In this document: positions 44,922 to 53,880 of the stretch, in pieces
Layout: every line of letters begins with the position of its first letter
How positions within the stretch are numbered: position 1 is the first letter of the stretch
Assembly (NCBI GenBank): GCA_963560245.1
Contig: CAUWNS010000001.1
Coordinates: 124,001 to 188,000 of the forward strand
DNA from: Pseudoruminococcus_B sp937901805
GTDB taxonomy: Bacteria > Bacillota > Clostridia > Oscillospirales > Ruminococcaceae
Direction: 5' to 3'
Length of the DNA: 64,000 bases
The notes under the pieces: generated by a model
What the model was told of the DNA's origin: nothing
Database searches by the model: none
What the model saw: only the letters and a program-made list of their open reading frames with translations
Translations under genes and position numbers: made by a program

Positions 44922-45478
44922 AGGCATTTTCTGAAATTGCAAAGCCCGCCCTGATTCTGACGGCGATCTGCCTGGTTATTTCCCTGGCACTGGCCGGAAC
45001 CAATGTGCTGACTGCGGACGCGATCGCCCAAAACAATGAAAAAGAGGCCTATGAGACGCGGATTCAGGTGCTGGAAGGAGCGGACAATTTTGAACCGGTT
45101 GTTCTGGAGCCCTTTACCGCAGAAGACGGTTCCAAATTTGTAGAAATGGTTAAGGCCTCCAATGGGATCGGCTATGTCGCCACCACAACCGCCAAAGGAT
45201 ACGGCGGCGAGATGACTGTCATGACCGGATTTGACAACGACGGAAACATTGTTGGTGTGAGCATCCTGAGTTCCAGCGAAACCCCGGGTCTTGGCAAAAA
45301 GGCGGAAGAACCGGATTTTACAGGACAGTATCTTGGAAAATCCGGCAGTTTATCCGTTGTAAAGAACAGCGCAGGAACGGACAGCGATGTTGTCGCCATT
45401 TCCGGGGCCACCATATCCTCCAAAGCCGTGACATCGGCAGTCAACTGCGCGTCACAGGGTTTTGCGGCCATGAAATAG
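44918..45478 (+). CDS. rnfG: Rnf complex subunit G
   Basis: 186 residues. One N-terminal membrane helix anchors an extracytoplasmic FMN domain; the covalent flavin-attachment motif is SGATISSKAV near the C terminus. TTTAKGYGGEM and SETPGLGKK are also conserved. Start at 44918 overlaps the end of rnfD. Flavinylation would need an ApbE enzyme, which is not in the window. Confidence 0.95.
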   Translation: MKAFSEIAKPALILTAICLVISLALAGTNVLTADAIAQNNEKEAYETRIQVLEGADNFEPVVLEPFTAEDGSKFVEMVKASNGIGYVATTTAKGYGGEMTVMTGFDNDGNIVGVSILSSSETPGLGKKAEEPDFTGQYLGKSGSLSVVKNSAGTDSDVVAISGATISSKAVTSAVNCASQGFAAMK

Positions 45479-45491
45479 GAGGGGTTTTTCG

Positions 45492-46169
45492 ATGAAAATA
45501 AAAAAGAATCTTGGCATTTTATTAAACGGCATAATAAAAGAAAATCCGGTACTAGTATTAGTTCTTGGCACCTGCCCGACTTTGGCAGTTACCACCATGG
45601 CTGTCAATGGGCTTGGTATGGGAGCGGCGGCAACCGTTGTGCTCATCTGTTCTAACGCGGTCATTTCCCTGCTCAAAAACCTAATCCCGGACAAAGTACG
45701 GATCCCTGCGTACATTACCATCATTGCGGGTTTTGTCACAGTAGTGCAGTTCTTTGTCCAGGCCTATGCACCCAGCATCAACCAGGCGCTCGGCATTTTT
45801 TTACCGCTGATCGTCGTCAACTGCATCATCCTTGCGCGCGCAGAAGTCTTTGCCAACAAAAACAGTGTGGGGGCTTCCATCCTGGACGGACTTGGCATGG
45901 GAATCGGCTTTACCCTGGCACTGTTCGCCATGGGCTCTATTCGGGAAATCCTTGGAAACGGCACCTGGATGGGAATTCCTCTGACCGGAGGGACTATAGA
46001 GCCGATGACGATTTTTATCCTGGCGCCGGGAGGATTTTTTGTCTTTGGCATCCTGATTGCGCTGGTCAACAAAATCCTGGCCCGCAGAGGGGTGAAACGC
46101 CCAATTTCCGGCTGCGCCGCCTGCCCATCCCGCGAGTTCTGTGAGGATACGAAGAAAGGGGGATGCTGA
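45492..46169 (+). CDS. rnfE: Rnf complex subunit E
   Basis: 225 residues, integral membrane protein with the family start NLGILLNGIIKENPVLVLVL and the GLGMGIGFTLAL segment. It pairs with RnfA in the membrane, where the two share iron at conserved cysteines. An unusual feature is a Cys-rich cytoplasmic tail (CAACPSREFCEDTKKGGC) at the very end, with four cysteines and a possible metal site. Confidence 0.95.
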   Translation: MKIKKNLGILLNGIIKENPVLVLVLGTCPTLAVTTMAVNGLGMGAAATVVLICSNAVISLLKNLIPDKVRIPAYITIIAGFVTVVQFFVQAYAPSINQALGIFLPLIVVNCIILARAEVFANKNSVGASILDGLGMGIGFTLALFAMGSIREILGNGTWMGIPLTGGTIEPMTIFILAPGGFFVFGILIALVNKILARRGVKRPISGCAACPSREFCEDTKKGGC

Positions 46170-46174
46170 CTGTT

Positions 46175-46765
46175 ATGAAAGAAATGCTTGTGATCCTGGT
46201 CAGCGCAATTTTGACCGACAACTTTGTCCTGTCCAAATTTATGGGCGTATGCCCGTTCCTCGGCGTCTCGAAAAAGGTAGATTCCTCCATTGGGATGGGA
46301 ATTGCCGTCACCTTTGTCATGGTGATGGCATCCGCGGTCACCTACCCCATCAATACCTATCTGCTTGTCCCCTATGGGTTGGATTATCTGTCCACCATCG
46401 CATTCATCCTGGTCATTGCGTCATTGGTACAGTTTGTGGAAATTGTCCTAAAAAAATACATCCCTGCGCTTCACAAATCCCTGGGCATTTACCTGCCGCT
46501 GATCACCACCAACTGCGCAGTGCTCGGCGTAACCCTGCTGAACGTGGAAAACAGCTATGACTTTTTGCAGTCGGTTGTCAATGCCCTTGGCGCAGGGCTT
46601 GGATTTTTAATTGCCCTGCTCCTATTTGCAGGCGTACGCCGCAGGATAGAAGGGGCCGACATCCCCAAAACCTTTCAAGGGCTTCCCATCACCCTGATCG
46701 CCGCGTCCATCGTCTCCCTTTCCTTTTTGGGATTCGGCGGCGTTGTCCAGGGATTATTCCAGTAA
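46175..46765 (+). CDS. rnfA: Rnf complex subunit A
   Basis: 196 residues with six membrane helices, the sister of RnfE. FVLSKFMGVCPFLGVSKK and TTNCAVLGV contain the conserved cysteines that bind iron in the membrane. The ATG at 46175 is preferred over that at 46163, which would overlap rnfE by 7 bases and lie directly on the GGGGG ribosome binding site. Confidence 0.95.
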   Translation: MKEMLVILVSAILTDNFVLSKFMGVCPFLGVSKKVDSSIGMGIAVTFVMVMASAVTYPINTYLLVPYGLDYLSTIAFILVIASLVQFVEIVLKKYIPALHKSLGIYLPLITTNCAVLGVTLLNVENSYDFLQSVVNALGAGLGFLIALLLFAGVRRRIEGADIPKTFQGLPITLIAASIVSLSFLGFGGVVQGLFQ

Positions 46766-46780
46766 AGGAGGAGGGTGCAG

Positions 46781-47572
46781 ATGTTTGAAACAATTGTTCT
46801 GCCCGTCCTGATTATCGCGGGAATCGGGCTGATTTTCGGCATTATCCTGGCAGTGGCCTCCAAAGTGATGGCCGTCCCGGTGGATGAACGCATTACACAG
46901 ATACGGGAGGTATTACCCGGCGCAAACTGCGGCGCCTGCGGGTTTGCCGGATGCGACGACTATGCAAAAGCAGTATGTGAAGGGCGCGCGCCGGCAAACG
47001 CCTGTATCCCCGGCGGGGACAAGACGGCGAAAGACGTCGCCGTCATAATGGGAGTGGAGGCTGCCTCCTCCGTGCCGACGGCGGCATTCCTGGGCTGCCA
47101 GGGTACGCATGCCGTCACACGGGACAAATATCTCTATGACGGGATTTCCACCTGCCGTGCCTGCAATGCCATTACCGCCGGCAAGGGTGCGTGCATATAT
47201 GGATGTCTCGGTTTTGGGGACTGTATGTCCGTCTGCAAATTTGGGGCAATCAGTCTGATCGGAGGCATTGCCCATTTCGACAAAGAGCTCTGTACCGGCT
47301 GCGGCGCCTGTGAAAAAGCCTGCCCGAAACACCTGATTTCCCTGCTGCCTAAGGAGACGAAGGTGTTTGTCTCCTGTTCCAACAGGGACAAAGGCGGCGT
47401 AACGCGGACAGTCTGCAAGGCGGGCTGCATCGGGTGCAAAAAGTGCGAGCGCACCTGCCAATTCGGCGCTATCCGGGTGGAAAACAACCTTGCACGCATT
47501 GATCCCCTCAAATGTACGGGCTGCGGAGAGTGCGTCAGCGCCTGTCCAGTTCATGCGATTACAGAACAATAA
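46781..47572 (+). CDS. rnfB: Rnf complex subunit B
   Basis: 263 residues. An N-terminal membrane helix is followed by the ANCGACGFAGCDDYA iron-sulfur cluster domain and further ferredoxin-type Cys clusters (CTGCGACEKACP, CIGCKKCERTC, CTGCGECVSACP). It takes electrons from reduced ferredoxin. AAAGGAGGAGGG sits just upstream of the ATG at 46781. Last gene of the operon, as usual for Clostridia. Confidence 0.96.
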   Translation: MFETIVLPVLIIAGIGLIFGIILAVASKVMAVPVDERITQIREVLPGANCGACGFAGCDDYAKAVCEGRAPANACIPGGDKTAKDVAVIMGVEAASSVPTAAFLGCQGTHAVTRDKYLYDGISTCRACNAITAGKGACIYGCLGFGDCMSVCKFGAISLIGGIAHFDKELCTGCGACEKACPKHLISLLPKETKVFVSCSNRDKGGVTRTVCKAGCIGCKKCERTCQFGAIRVENNLARIDPLKCTGCGECVSACPVHAITEQ

Positions 47573-47582
47573 AAAAGATTTT

Positions 47583-47616
47583 CCCTTTCCGGGGCTATTC
47601 CGGAAAGGGTTTTTTC
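47583..47616 (+). terminator. Terminator of the rnf operon
   Basis: CCCTTTCCGG and its complement with a loop of about 7 bases, then TTTTTT, 11 bases after the rnfB stop. Confidence 0.9.
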
Positions 47617-47634
47617 TTCCTTATATTTTACCGA

Positions 47635-47729
47635 TTACGGGTAATTATTGGGGGTTTTTTTGCCGTCAAAATTTTTTTCAGAGAAAAGTTGCAGTATATA
47701 TTGCAACTTTTTTAAGGTTTTACCCGTAA
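47635..47729. promoter_or_regulatory. Repeat-rich control region before the phage-like cluster
   Basis: TTACGGGTAA (47635-47644) and its complement TTACCCGTAA (47720-47729) flank another inverted repeat, AAAAGTTGCA (47684-47693) and TGCAACTTTT (47702-47711). These may be operator sites for the cluster. The inner hairpin is followed by TTTTT and could instead be an attenuator. No repressor gene is nearby. Confidence 0.45.
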
Positions 47730-47802
47730 GTGAAAAGTACTTTTCCAAAACCAATCAATGCAGGCTTGTAACCATCCATGGGAAAACGGAGGGAAATCCC
47801 GA

Positions 47803-48312
47803 TTGAATATCAAGCGGCTTTCACAAAAAGAAAAAGAACGGCTTTTCTGCCGATATTATCTGGCACTGCTCAACCCGGAACTAGCGGCGGAACGCGCCGC
47901 CTTGCCAAAACCTGCCCAAAACGGGCCGCTCTTGCTGACTGAAACACGAATCCAGGCATACCTGAAGGAGCTGGCAGAAAAAAATATGCCGCTTCTGTTT
48001 GTTCAGGCAATCCTGGGCTATTACAGGCTGGCGTTTTCCTCTACCCAGGACGCTGTCCATCTGCTGAATGGCAAATTCGATTCAAAACAGGCAGAACAAT
48101 TGGATTTATTCAGTGTTTCTGAGATCAAAACCTCTGCTTCTGGCGTGCAGATTAAGTTTTTCGACCGGCAAAAAGCGCTGGATAAACTCTGTGAACTGAC
48201 AAAATCCATAAAAGAGGACGGCGGGCAGGCACTCGCAGACGCGTTGTGCGACGCTATTCACGAGGGAGCCAAAGCGATTTCCGGGCAGAATGGAGCAAGC
48301 CGTGAACAATAG
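47803..48312 (+). CDS. Terminase small subunit-like protein
   Basis: 169 residues from a TTG start with GGAGGG 9 bases upstream. The N-terminal LSQKEKERLFCRYYLALLNP region suits the helix-turn-helix part of XtmA-type small terminase proteins, and it directly precedes the large subunit, which overlaps it by 23 bases. The middle and C terminus are less recognisable. It should select DNA for packaging. The naming rests mainly on position and partial similarity. Confidence 0.7.
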   Translation: MNIKRLSQKEKERLFCRYYLALLNPELAAERAALPKPAQNGPLLLTETRIQAYLKELAEKNMPLLFVQAILGYYRLAFSSTQDAVHLLNGKFDSKQAEQLDLFSVSEIKTSASGVQIKFFDRQKALDKLCELTKSIKEDGGQALADALCDAIHEGAKAISGQNGASREQ

Positions 48313-49570
48313 TTTCCTGCCTTTCTCCGAAAAGCAGCTGCGCGTACTGACCTGGTGGGATAAAGACAGTCCTGACAGACATAAGGACGCCATCATTTGC
48401 GACGGGGCAGTACGCAGCGGAAAAACTTTCTGCATGACGCTGTCCTTCCTGTTATGGAGCAGCGCCTGTTTTGAAGGGCAGTGTTTTGCGCTGTGTGCAA
48501 AGACAATCGCCTCCCTGCGGCGCAACATTCTACATCCCATCCTGCCGCTGCTGCCGGGACTCGGATTTTCAATCAAAGAATCCATCTCCCATCATCAGCT
48601 GGACATCGCCCGGATGGGCAGAACCAACCGCTATTACCTGTTTGGCGGAAAGGATGAATCCTCTGCCGGGCTTATTCAGGGTATGACGCTCGCCGGTATC
48701 CTGCTCGACGAGGCGGCGCTGATGCCCCGTTCCTTTTTGGAACAGGCGGTGGCGCGCTGCTCCATTCCCGGATCCCGGTTTTGGTTTAACTGCAACCCCG
48801 AACACCCATACCACTATTTTTACCGGGAATGGATTTTACAGGCAGAACAAAAGCGGGCGCTCTATCTCCATTTTACAATGGAGGACAACCCCGCACTTAC
48901 CAAAGAAATCCGAAGACGGTATGAACAGCTTTACTCCGGAGTGTTCTATGAACGCTTTATCAAGGGAAACTGGACAAGCGGGGACGGACTCGTTTACCCC
49001 ATGTTCGACCCGTCCAGGCATGTCTTTTCTTCCGCGCCGGAGCAGATGGAGAAATACTATATCTCCATAGACTACGGGACGAGAAACCCAACCTCTTTCG
49101 GGCTGTGGGGAAATTCCGGCGGGGTATGGTACCGGCTGAGGGAGTACTACCATGATGCACGCAAAAGCGGTCGGATCAAAACAGATTCCGAATATTGCCG
49201 CGATCTGCTCGACTTTGCTCGTGGACTCCCCATCCAGGCTGTTATTGCAGATCCCAGCGCAGCTAGTTTGATGGAATGTATCCGGAGGGAAGGAAAATTC
49301 CCCGTCATACCGGCGGAAAACAGCGTTTTGACGGGTATCCGCAAAGTAATGGACGCGCTGCGAGAAGGGCGCATCAAAATCCATGAAAGCTGTGCAGATA
49401 CGCTGCGGGAATTCTCCCTCTACCGATGGGAAGACGGTGCAGGAGACCGCGTAAAAAAGGAAAACGACCATGCCATGGACGATATCCGCTATTTTGTCTC
49501 CACCGTTCTTACCCCACAACATACAGGAGGCATGTTTGCCGCCGTATCCCGTTTTTCGATATCACCATGA
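48290..49570 (+). CDS. Terminase large subunit
   Basis: 426 residues. Walker A is GAVRSGKTF and Walker B is GILLDEAAL; the nuclease half keeps its acidic residues in SIDYGT, AVIADPSAAS and HAMDDIRYF. Both the ATPase and nuclease appear intact, so the packaging motor should work. XtmB-like. It overlaps the small subunit gene. Confidence 0.93.
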   Translation: MEQAVNNSFLPFSEKQLRVLTWWDKDSPDRHKDAIICDGAVRSGKTFCMTLSFLLWSSACFEGQCFALCAKTIASLRRNILHPILPLLPGLGFSIKESISHHQLDIARMGRTNRYYLFGGKDESSAGLIQGMTLAGILLDEAALMPRSFLEQAVARCSIPGSRFWFNCNPEHPYHYFYREWILQAEQKRALYLHFTMEDNPALTKEIRRRYEQLYSGVFYERFIKGNWTSGDGLVYPMFDPSRHVFSSAPEQMEKYYISIDYGTRNPTSFGLWGNSGGVWYRLREYYHDARKSGRIKTDSEYCRDLLDFARGLPIQAVIADPSAASLMECIRREGKFPVIPAENSVLTGIRKVMDALREGRIKIHESCADTLREFSLYRWEDGAGDRVKKENDHAMDDIRYFVSTVLTPQHTGGMFAAVSRFSISP

Positions 49571-49584
49571 AAGGAGGATTTTGA

Positions 49585-50760
49585 TTGCCCCTGTTTTTTT
49601 CCAAAAAACAAAAAAGCCATCCTGCCGCCGGAATCCAGAGCACCCAGCGCGGAATTCCCTGTACATTCCAGGCTCTGGAGAGTTACCAGCCGCTCTGCCC
49701 GCAAAAACGCCTGTATGAGCTGATGCGGGAAGCTGTCCCGCTGATTGACGCCTCTCTCTCTAAAATTATCCGTCTGGTAGGCTCTTTTCAAGTCCAATGT
49801 GAAAATAAGCAGGCTGAACGGGCGCTTTCCGATTTTTTGGAGCACATCCCGCTCGGAACACACCAGTTTGGAATTGACACATTTCTGGGCAGATTCCTGG
49901 ATTCCCTGCTGACCTATGGAAGTGCGGTCGGGGAAATCCTGTATACGGCGGACGGAAAATACCCTGCCGCACTGCTCAACCACTCCGTAGACTGTCTGGT
50001 ATTTTTAAAAAAAGAGAATCCCCTGGACACTGTTATGTGTGCAAATACTGGAAAAGGGTATCTGCCGGTTCCCCATCCGGAACGCATTTTATACTGTTCT
50101 TTGGCCGGACCGGACAGCCGCGGTGAGGGGAAATCCCTTTTGAGCGGACTGGAATTTGTCTGCGGGACCCTGTTGAAAATTTATCAGAGCATAGGCTCCA
50201 ATTTTGAAAGAGTAGGCAACGCAAGGTTTGCTGTAACCTATCATCCGCCTGCAGAGGGATTGGATCCGATCAGTTCCCGATCCATTTCCGAACAGATGGC
50301 AAAGGAATGGACGGCCGCCATGCAGGCGACCCGCAACGGTCAAATCCGGGATTTTGTCGCCGTCGGAGATGTGGATATCAAGACCATCGGCGCGGACACC
50401 GGATTGCCCGATACCCAAATCCCTGTCCGTCAGATGCTGGAACAGATTGTTGCAAAGCTGGGAATCCCTCCATTCCTGCTCGGGCTCAACTGGTCTACAA
50501 CGGAGAGGATGTCCACCCAGCAGGCCGACATCCTGACAAGCGAGTTACAGTCCTATCGGAGAATCCTCTCTCCAATTCTTGCCCGGATCTGCCGTGCTTT
50601 TTTACAGAGCCGCGGATTTCCGGATGACTGCTCCATTGTATGGGATACCATCAATTTACAGGACGAGGTGGAGCGTGCAAAAGCAAAACTTTATACGGCA
50701 CAGGCCCGGGAACTCGATCCAGCCGTACAACCCCCGCAAAAGGAGGACAGCAATTTATGA
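49585..50760 (+). CDS. Portal protein
   Basis: 391 residues, TTG start with AAAGGAGG 7 bases upstream. An XkdE/Mu gp29-like portal pattern is seen: LYELMREAVPLIDASLSKII, GNARFAVTY and the C-terminal GLNWSTTERMSTQQ region. It forms the ring through which DNA enters the head. Next to terminase, its usual place. Stop overlaps the protease start as ATGA. Confidence 0.85.
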   Translation: MPLFFSKKQKSHPAAGIQSTQRGIPCTFQALESYQPLCPQKRLYELMREAVPLIDASLSKIIRLVGSFQVQCENKQAERALSDFLEHIPLGTHQFGIDTFLGRFLDSLLTYGSAVGEILYTADGKYPAALLNHSVDCLVFLKKENPLDTVMCANTGKGYLPVPHPERILYCSLAGPDSRGEGKSLLSGLEFVCGTLLKIYQSIGSNFERVGNARFAVTYHPPAEGLDPISSRSISEQMAKEWTAAMQATRNGQIRDFVAVGDVDIKTIGADTGLPDTQIPVRQMLEQIVAKLGIPPFLLGLNWSTTERMSTQQADILTSELQSYRRILSPILARICRAFLQSRGFPDDCSIVWDTINLQDEVERAKAKLYTAQARELDPAVQPPQKEDSNL

Positions 50761-51752
50761 CCGTAAACACCCAGAAATCCATTCTGCCAAAGCCCATTGC
50801 TGAGAAGGATTTGGAGGAGATCAACCGTTTTACACGTTCTCCGCTGAAGGCGGAAGAGCTCTATACATTCTCCTTAATCCTGTGTGACAATGAAATTGAC
50901 CGGGATTACGAACGTTTCTCTATCGATGCACTGGAAACCCTGGCCTCCCTTTTTGTAGGGAAAACCGGGATTTTCGATCATGATCCCAAAGCAGGCAATC
51001 AGACAGCACGCATTTATCACACGGAGGTTATACAGGATCGTTCCCGGACAACCAGCGCCGGAGAACCATACTGTATGCTGACAGCAGACGCATATATGCT
51101 CCGAAACCCCAAACACAGAGAACTGATTGCGGAGATTGAAGCCGGAATCAAAAAGGAAATCAGCATTGGATGCAGCGTGCATTCCGCCGTCTGCTCCATT
51201 TGCAAAAAAGACATGCGCCGGGAAGGATGTACCCATCAAAAAGGGAAGTCATACCAGGTAAACGGCAAACAGGAAACCTGCCATGCTATTTTAAGCGATC
51301 CCACCGACGCGTATGAATGGTCCTTTGTGGCAATTCCGGCGCAAAAAAACGCCGGGGTCTACAAGCAATACCATTTTTCATCCGAACAGGAGCAGCAGCC
51401 GGATCTTGCCTCTACGCTCACAAAATTAAAAGGTGCAGCGGGATCGCTCACATTCACCCAAGAAGAAACCTCCCTTTTGCGCGGACGAATAACCGCATTG
51501 GAAAAACTTGCCCAAGCCGGGGAGGAATACCAAAAAAGCTTACAGCGTGAAATCTTGGGACTAAATATCCGGGCTGGAAGCGAGATCCCTGCAAAACTGA
51601 TCCAGGGAATTTTAAAAAAGCTGGATCTGACAGAGCTTCAGGAACTCAAACAATCCCTGGAAACCAGGATTGCAGCCCATACATCCGGTATTTCCCAGCT
51701 GCTTCCGCCCGAACGCAGCACTGGACAAGACAACCATTTTTTTAAATTATAG
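50757..51752 (+). CDS. XkdF-like prohead protease / scaffold protein
   Basis: 331 residues. The N-terminal half follows the XkdF-type protease (SLILCDNEIDRDYERFS, GIFDHDPKAG, YEWSFVAIPAQ). A Cys/His-rich insert (CSICKKDMRREGCTH) may bind metal. The C-terminal third is helical and charged, as expected of a scaffold. It should process the capsid precursor; the catalytic residues were not individually identified. The ATG at 50757 overlaps the portal stop. Confidence 0.75.
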   Translation: MTVNTQKSILPKPIAEKDLEEINRFTRSPLKAEELYTFSLILCDNEIDRDYERFSIDALETLASLFVGKTGIFDHDPKAGNQTARIYHTEVIQDRSRTTSAGEPYCMLTADAYMLRNPKHRELIAEIEAGIKKEISIGCSVHSAVCSICKKDMRREGCTHQKGKSYQVNGKQETCHAILSDPTDAYEWSFVAIPAQKNAGVYKQYHFSSEQEQQPDLASTLTKLKGAAGSLTFTQEETSLLRGRITALEKLAQAGEEYQKSLQREILGLNIRAGSEIPAKLIQGILKKLDLTELQELKQSLETRIAAHTSGISQLLPPERSTGQDNHFFKL

Positions 51753-51763
51753 GAGGCCGCAGA

Positions 51764-52120
51764 ATGAATATCGATTTTTATGCAGTTTCACAAAAACACC
51801 TCACCTTTTTGGCTGAGGAAGGCGTTGTCCCAGGAGTATTTGTCAAACTGAGCGCCAATGCAACAGTTGCCCCCTGCGCTGCAGGAGATACTCCCATTGG
51901 CATTTGCACTTCCAGCGAGGGGGACTGCGCCAGTATCCAGTTGGAAGGGCACTGCAAAATCACCTACACCCTTCCCGAAGAAGCCCAGGTGACATTGGGA
52001 TACCAGACCTTTGTATGTTCAGACTCAGCTACCCTCAAACCGGGCGCTGTTGGCAGAGAAGTGCTGGTTCTTTCGCTGAATGCGGAAAACGAGAAAAAAA
52101 CCGCAGAAATTCTGCTGTAA
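51764..52120 (+). CDS. Capsid decoration-like protein
   Basis: 118 residues, beta-rich, with a repeated hydrophobic/Gly pattern (VPGVFVKLSANATVAPC, TPIGICTSSEGD). Location between the protease and major capsid genes and the DUF2190-like look suggest a head-decoration or capsid-stabilising protein. AGGAGG lies upstream of the ATG. Identification is mostly positional. Confidence 0.6.
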   Translation: MNIDFYAVSQKHLTFLAEEGVVPGVFVKLSANATVAPCAAGDTPIGICTSSEGDCASIQLEGHCKITYTLPEEAQVTLGYQTFVCSDSATLKPGAVGREVLVLSLNAENEKKTAEILL

Positions 52121-52130
52121 GGAGGCAAAA

Positions 52131-53141
52131 ATGATGGCATTCTATGATTCTATTAATCTGGAAAAGGGCATGTACCATGTTGCAGGGAAAAATTTCACAG
52201 AGGTCCTGGAGGGATTGGACAGTTCAGAAAACTATAAAGGCACCCCATTAGAAGGGCTGGACGCTTATGAACGTCAGCTCAAACGCTTTGATATCCGGGT
52301 AAGCGGCCCGAAATCCGATGTAGTAGAAAAATTTTTTTCTACCACGGATTCCGCCGCCTTATTTCCCGAGTATGTCTCCCGCTCTGTCCGCCAGGGTATG
52401 GAAGAGGCAAACCTGCTCGACAGTGTGACAGCATGCAGGACAAACATTGAAAGCATGGACTACCGCTCGCTTGCCTGCGACATGGCGGCAGAGCATAAAC
52501 AGCTTGCCCGGGTAGCTGAGGGGACGGAGATCCCTCAGATTCCCATTTATTTGCAGGAAAACCTGGTCCGTCTGAAAAAACGGGGACGGATGCTGGTTTC
52601 CTCTTATGAGGCAGTACGATTCCAGCGCATTGACCTGTTCACGGTTATGCTCAGGCAGATCGGCGCCTATCTCGCCGCCACCCAGCTTGCCGATGCAGTG
52701 GATGTTTTGATAAACGGTGATGGCAATGACAACGCTGCGGCGAAAATCTCCCTTTCGGAGGCTGGAATCCCAACCTATACGGAACTGCTGAAACTCTGGG
52801 ACGCGCTCGATCCCTATGAGCTCAACACTTTGCTGGCCTCCCCCGACATGGTGATGAAGCTGCTGGAACTCAGCGATTTTAAAGACCCCCTGACCGGATT
52901 GCATTTCCAGACCACTGGAAAACTCAACACTCCGCTTGGCGCACAGCTGTGCAAAATCCGTTCTATGCCGGAGAAAACGATCCTGGGATTGGATCGCAGA
53001 TGCGCGCTGGAAATGGTAGTTGCCAATGACTTGACCGTAGATTATGACAAGCTGATTGATCGGCAGCTGGAACGCGCCAGCGTAACCAGCATCTACGGAT
53101 TTGCAAAAATATTCCAGGGAGCCAGCGTCTGTCTGGCATAA
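52131..53141 (+). CDS. Major capsid protein
   Basis: 336 residues (or one fewer, from the next ATG at 52134). The region after residue 60 follows the XkdG/HK97-fold capsid pattern; TLLASPDMVMKLLELSDFKDP and RCALEMVVANDLTVDYDKLID are typical near the C terminus. GGAGG lies 5 bases upstream. It sits between the decoration and connector genes, the usual PBSX order. Confidence 0.8.
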   Translation: MMAFYDSINLEKGMYHVAGKNFTEVLEGLDSSENYKGTPLEGLDAYERQLKRFDIRVSGPKSDVVEKFFSTTDSAALFPEYVSRSVRQGMEEANLLDSVTACRTNIESMDYRSLACDMAAEHKQLARVAEGTEIPQIPIYLQENLVRLKKRGRMLVSSYEAVRFQRIDLFTVMLRQIGAYLAATQLADAVDVLINGDGNDNAAAKISLSEAGIPTYTELLKLWDALDPYELNTLLASPDMVMKLLELSDFKDPLTGLHFQTTGKLNTPLGAQLCKIRSMPEKTILGLDRRCALEMVVANDLTVDYDKLIDRQLERASVTSIYGFAKIFQGASVCLA

Positions 53142-53161
53142 TTCAAAAAAGGAGGGATTGG

Positions 53162-53530
53162 ATGATCACCGCACAACAAGTGCTGGAAAAATTTTGTCTG
53201 CTGGCAGGGCTCACTCTGGACAGATCCGAACAATGGCTGCCCCTCTGTCAGCTTGGGATAGACGAGTTATCCGGCATAGCTGCCTTTCCGGAAAACCCTT
53301 CGGAAGCGGATAAAAATAAACTGCTCTTTGCCTGTGCGGGGTGCGCCCTCCTGCGATATGCACTTTCCGAACAGACAGGGGCAGGCGGAAATTTTAAAAC
53401 GCCGGAACTTTCCAGAAACAGTTCCGGCTATCCCATCGACGCGGCAAGAGAGCTGCGCCGCGATTTGTTGGAAGCCGCCGCAGAGTGTCTGGGGCTGCAT
53501 TCCAGCGTACTGAAAAGGACGGTGGGATAA
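53162..53530 (+). CDS. Head-tail connector protein
   Basis: 122 residues, helical. ITAQQVLEKFCLLAGL and RRDLLEAAAECLGLH fit small connector (gp6-like/XkdH-position) proteins that close the portal. It lies directly after the capsid gene and overlaps the next gene by one base. Function from position. Confidence 0.6.
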   Translation: MITAQQVLEKFCLLAGLTLDRSEQWLPLCQLGIDELSGIAAFPENPSEADKNKLLFACAGCALLRYALSEQTGAGGNFKTPELSRNSSGYPIDAARELRRDLLEAAAECLGLHSSVLKRTVG

Positions 53531-53880
53531 TGTCAATTGCCCATGCCGTTCATTCACTGATTGAAAAATACGGAAGTGCAGTTACTGTGAGATCGCGGAC
53601 AGGCGGCAAACAGGCCCAAATTATGGGAATTCTTCAAAACGATACCGAAAAAAACCTGCGCCACTCCTTTTCCTATACCCTGCGAGGGAGCTCTTCCGGG
53701 AGGCTGCATGTTTTCATCGGCACCCCGGAAATCCCCTTTGAGCTGGATGACGGCGCACAAATACAAAAACAAGATAAATTCTACCAACTCCTTGCACACC
53801 GCTATTTTTATGAAAAGGAAACCCCTGTCTATCTCTATGCGTTGCTGGAAGAAGAGGTGAAAGAAGACGAACTCCTTTGA
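53530..53880 (+). CDS. Head-tail joining protein
   Basis: 116 residues, beta-rich (GKQAQIMGILQND, GRLHVFIGTPEIP), beginning with a helix LIEKYGSAVTVRSR. It resembles the head-closure or XkdH/XkdI-type proteins between connector and sheath. Its ATG shares one base with the previous stop. Name by position and fold impression. Confidence 0.55.
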   Translation: MSIAHAVHSLIEKYGSAVTVRSRTGGKQAQIMGILQNDTEKNLRHSFSYTLRGSSSGRLHVFIGTPEIPFELDDGAQIQKQDKFYQLLAHRYFYEKETPVYLYALLEEEVKEDELL

